Of a stretch of 6,585 bases of DNA, positions 5,782-6,585 are shown piece by piece. The stretch comes from a bacterium (GTDB taxonomy: Bacteria > Bacteroidota > Ignavibacteria > Kapaibacteriales > UBA961). A model generated the notes under the pieces. The model saw only the letters and a program-made list of their open reading frames with translations. It searched no databases and was not told the origin of the DNA. The stretch covers positions 1-6,585 of the forward strand of contig JALHLL010000196.1 in NCBI GenBank assembly GCA_022844575.1. The letters run 5' to 3'. The first letter of the stretch is position 1. Every line of letters starts with the position of its first letter. Both the position numbers and the translations under genes were made by a program.

Positions 5782-6585
5782 TTATTGCTCGGCATCCCAA
5801 ATTTTAGAAGAATTAACACTATTACCAAACGAGTTAGTGATTGTATAATCGAATACCAAATCCTTCATCCAATCAGCATTATCAGGGTGTTCATATATTG
5901 CCCTTAAAACGACCCTCCCGTCTCTTTTACGTATAAGTTTAATTTTATCTTTGGGAACATCAAGACTTGAAATAATATTCTCACCTTTTTTCACAATTAT
6001 TTTTACAGCCGTTTTTGTGGCAGGCAAATAATCTATGAAATCTACAATAAAGACACCCTTACCATTCATCTGATGAAAATCCGCGCCTTTTAACTCAGGT
6101 TGTTCTTCAAGCGACAAACGTTGAATTTCATTACTACTCGTCAGATGATCGAGATGTACGGTTTTCAGAACGATAGAACGAGCAATTTTTTGGCGAGAAC
6201 GGTCTGCTTTAAACCATGGGATTTCTGCCATGTTCTGACTCTCAACACTTACGACCCCATCACCTTCTTTGAAAAGAGCCGAGCCACCTTTGCCAATCAC
6301 ATCCAGCCCTCTTCTAATTATTTCTTGTAATGTTGAGTTAATAGAACCTACCCCATCGAGAAAGTCAACTTTTCCTATTACGCTTATATACTCTACATCG
6401 CCCGGATGAGACATTCGGTTAATATTATACAGAAAGAATCCATAATCATTAAATTCTCTCAAGTCACCTACCGCCGGAGATTCAAATGGTACGCCCTGTT
6501 CCACCTTTTCCAAAGTATATTTCGCGGATTCCAATACGGCTTTACTTATCATATTCGGATTATCGGCCAAACCCTTCAGGATAGA
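5782..6585 (-). CDS. Alpha/beta-hydrolase (lipase/esterase-like) protein, C-terminal part, runs off right edge
   Basis: The frame is open from the right edge (6585) to a stop at 5784-5782, giving 267 residues. The TTG at 6570 is not a convincing start: the frame continues upstream without a stop and the protein sense is unbroken, so the true N-terminus is outside the window. Counting from the TTG codon, YISVIGKVDFLDG (61-73) looks like the strand before the catalytic acid. FKEGDGVVSVESQNM (100-114) matches the acid loop of lipases (candidate Asp104). VLKTVHLDHLTSSNEIQRL (134-152) matches the region around the catalytic His (His139 or His142). The nucleophilic Ser would lie outside the window. 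Residues about 165-262 look beta-strand-rich and could be an Ig-like domain: GVFIVDFIDYLP, KTAVKIIVKKG, KIKLIRKRDGRVVLRAIYEH. No membrane segment is visible. It converges on the GNAT gene. The hydrolase call is moderate and the substrate unknown. Confidence 0.7.
   Translation of the reverse strand, partial: SILKGLADNPNMISKAVLESAKYTLEKVEQGVPFESPAVGDLREFNDYGFFLYNINRMSHPGDVEYISVIGKVDFLDGVGSINSTLQEIIRRGLDVIGKGGSALFKEGDGVVSVESQNMAEIPWFKADRSRQKIARSIVLKTVHLDHLTSSNEIQRLSLEEQPELKGADFHQMNGKGVFIVDFIDYLPATKTAVKIIVKKGENIISSLDVPKDKIKLIRKRDGRVVLRAIYEHPDNADWMKDLVFDYTITNSFGNSVNSSKIWDAEQ

Noticed and set aside
6100..6330. Open frame of 76 codons on the plus strand
   Set aside because: It is antisense to the hydrolase region containing the catalytic Asp and His motifs, with no support of its own.
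6568..6570. TTG as start of the hydrolase gene
   Set aside because: The frame is open to the window edge with no stop, and the alpha/beta-hydrolase fold needs more N-terminal sequence, so this is a truncated gene rather than a short one.

Overview
The window is A+T-rich bacterial chromosomal DNA with tightly packed genes. The best clue to its origin is a DUF1501 protein that carries a Tat signal at its N-terminus and a type IX secretion (T9SS, Por) sorting domain at its C-terminus. Such sorting domains are characteristic of the Bacteroidota/Chlorobiota/Ignavibacteria/Kapabacteria (FCB) branch. Clear Shine-Dalgarno sequences before three genes fit the Chlorobiota/Ignavibacteria/Kapabacteria side somewhat better than classical Bacteroidia, where they are usually weak. 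That finer placement is inference. I see no mobile element, CRISPR array, tRNA, rRNA or phage gene.

Layout. (1) Positions 1-1189, minus strand: a tRNA-dihydrouridine synthase gene (161-1189), followed 6 bases later by the start of an unidentified lysine-rich protein that runs off the left edge. (2) Positions 1190-1392: a 203-base divergent intergenic region with weak candidate promoters facing both ways. (3) Positions 1393-4602, plus strand: a two-gene operon of a DUF1800 protein and a DUF1501 protein, 28 bases apart, closed by a strong intrinsic terminator. (4) Positions 4611-5772, plus strand: a TetR-family regulator and a GNAT acetyltransferase that overlap by 17 bases. (5) Positions 5782-6585, minus strand: the C-terminal part of an alpha/beta-hydrolase (lipase/esterase-like) protein with an additional C-terminal beta-rich region. 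It converges on the acetyltransferase with only 9 bases between the stop codons.

The DUF1800/DUF1501 pair is the most interesting part. The two families are often encoded side by side, and their joint role is not established. Here the DUF1501 member has the aspartate/histidine pattern of the alkaline phosphatase/sulfatase superfamily and export signals for two successive membranes. Its DUF1800 partner begins with a twin-arginine motif but has no hydrophobic segment behind it. A co-exported surface enzyme complex is a testable idea. The rest of the window looks like ordinary housekeeping and regulatory genes. One further oddity is that the tetR start codon lies 8 bases after the terminator T-run and has no visible ribosome binding site.
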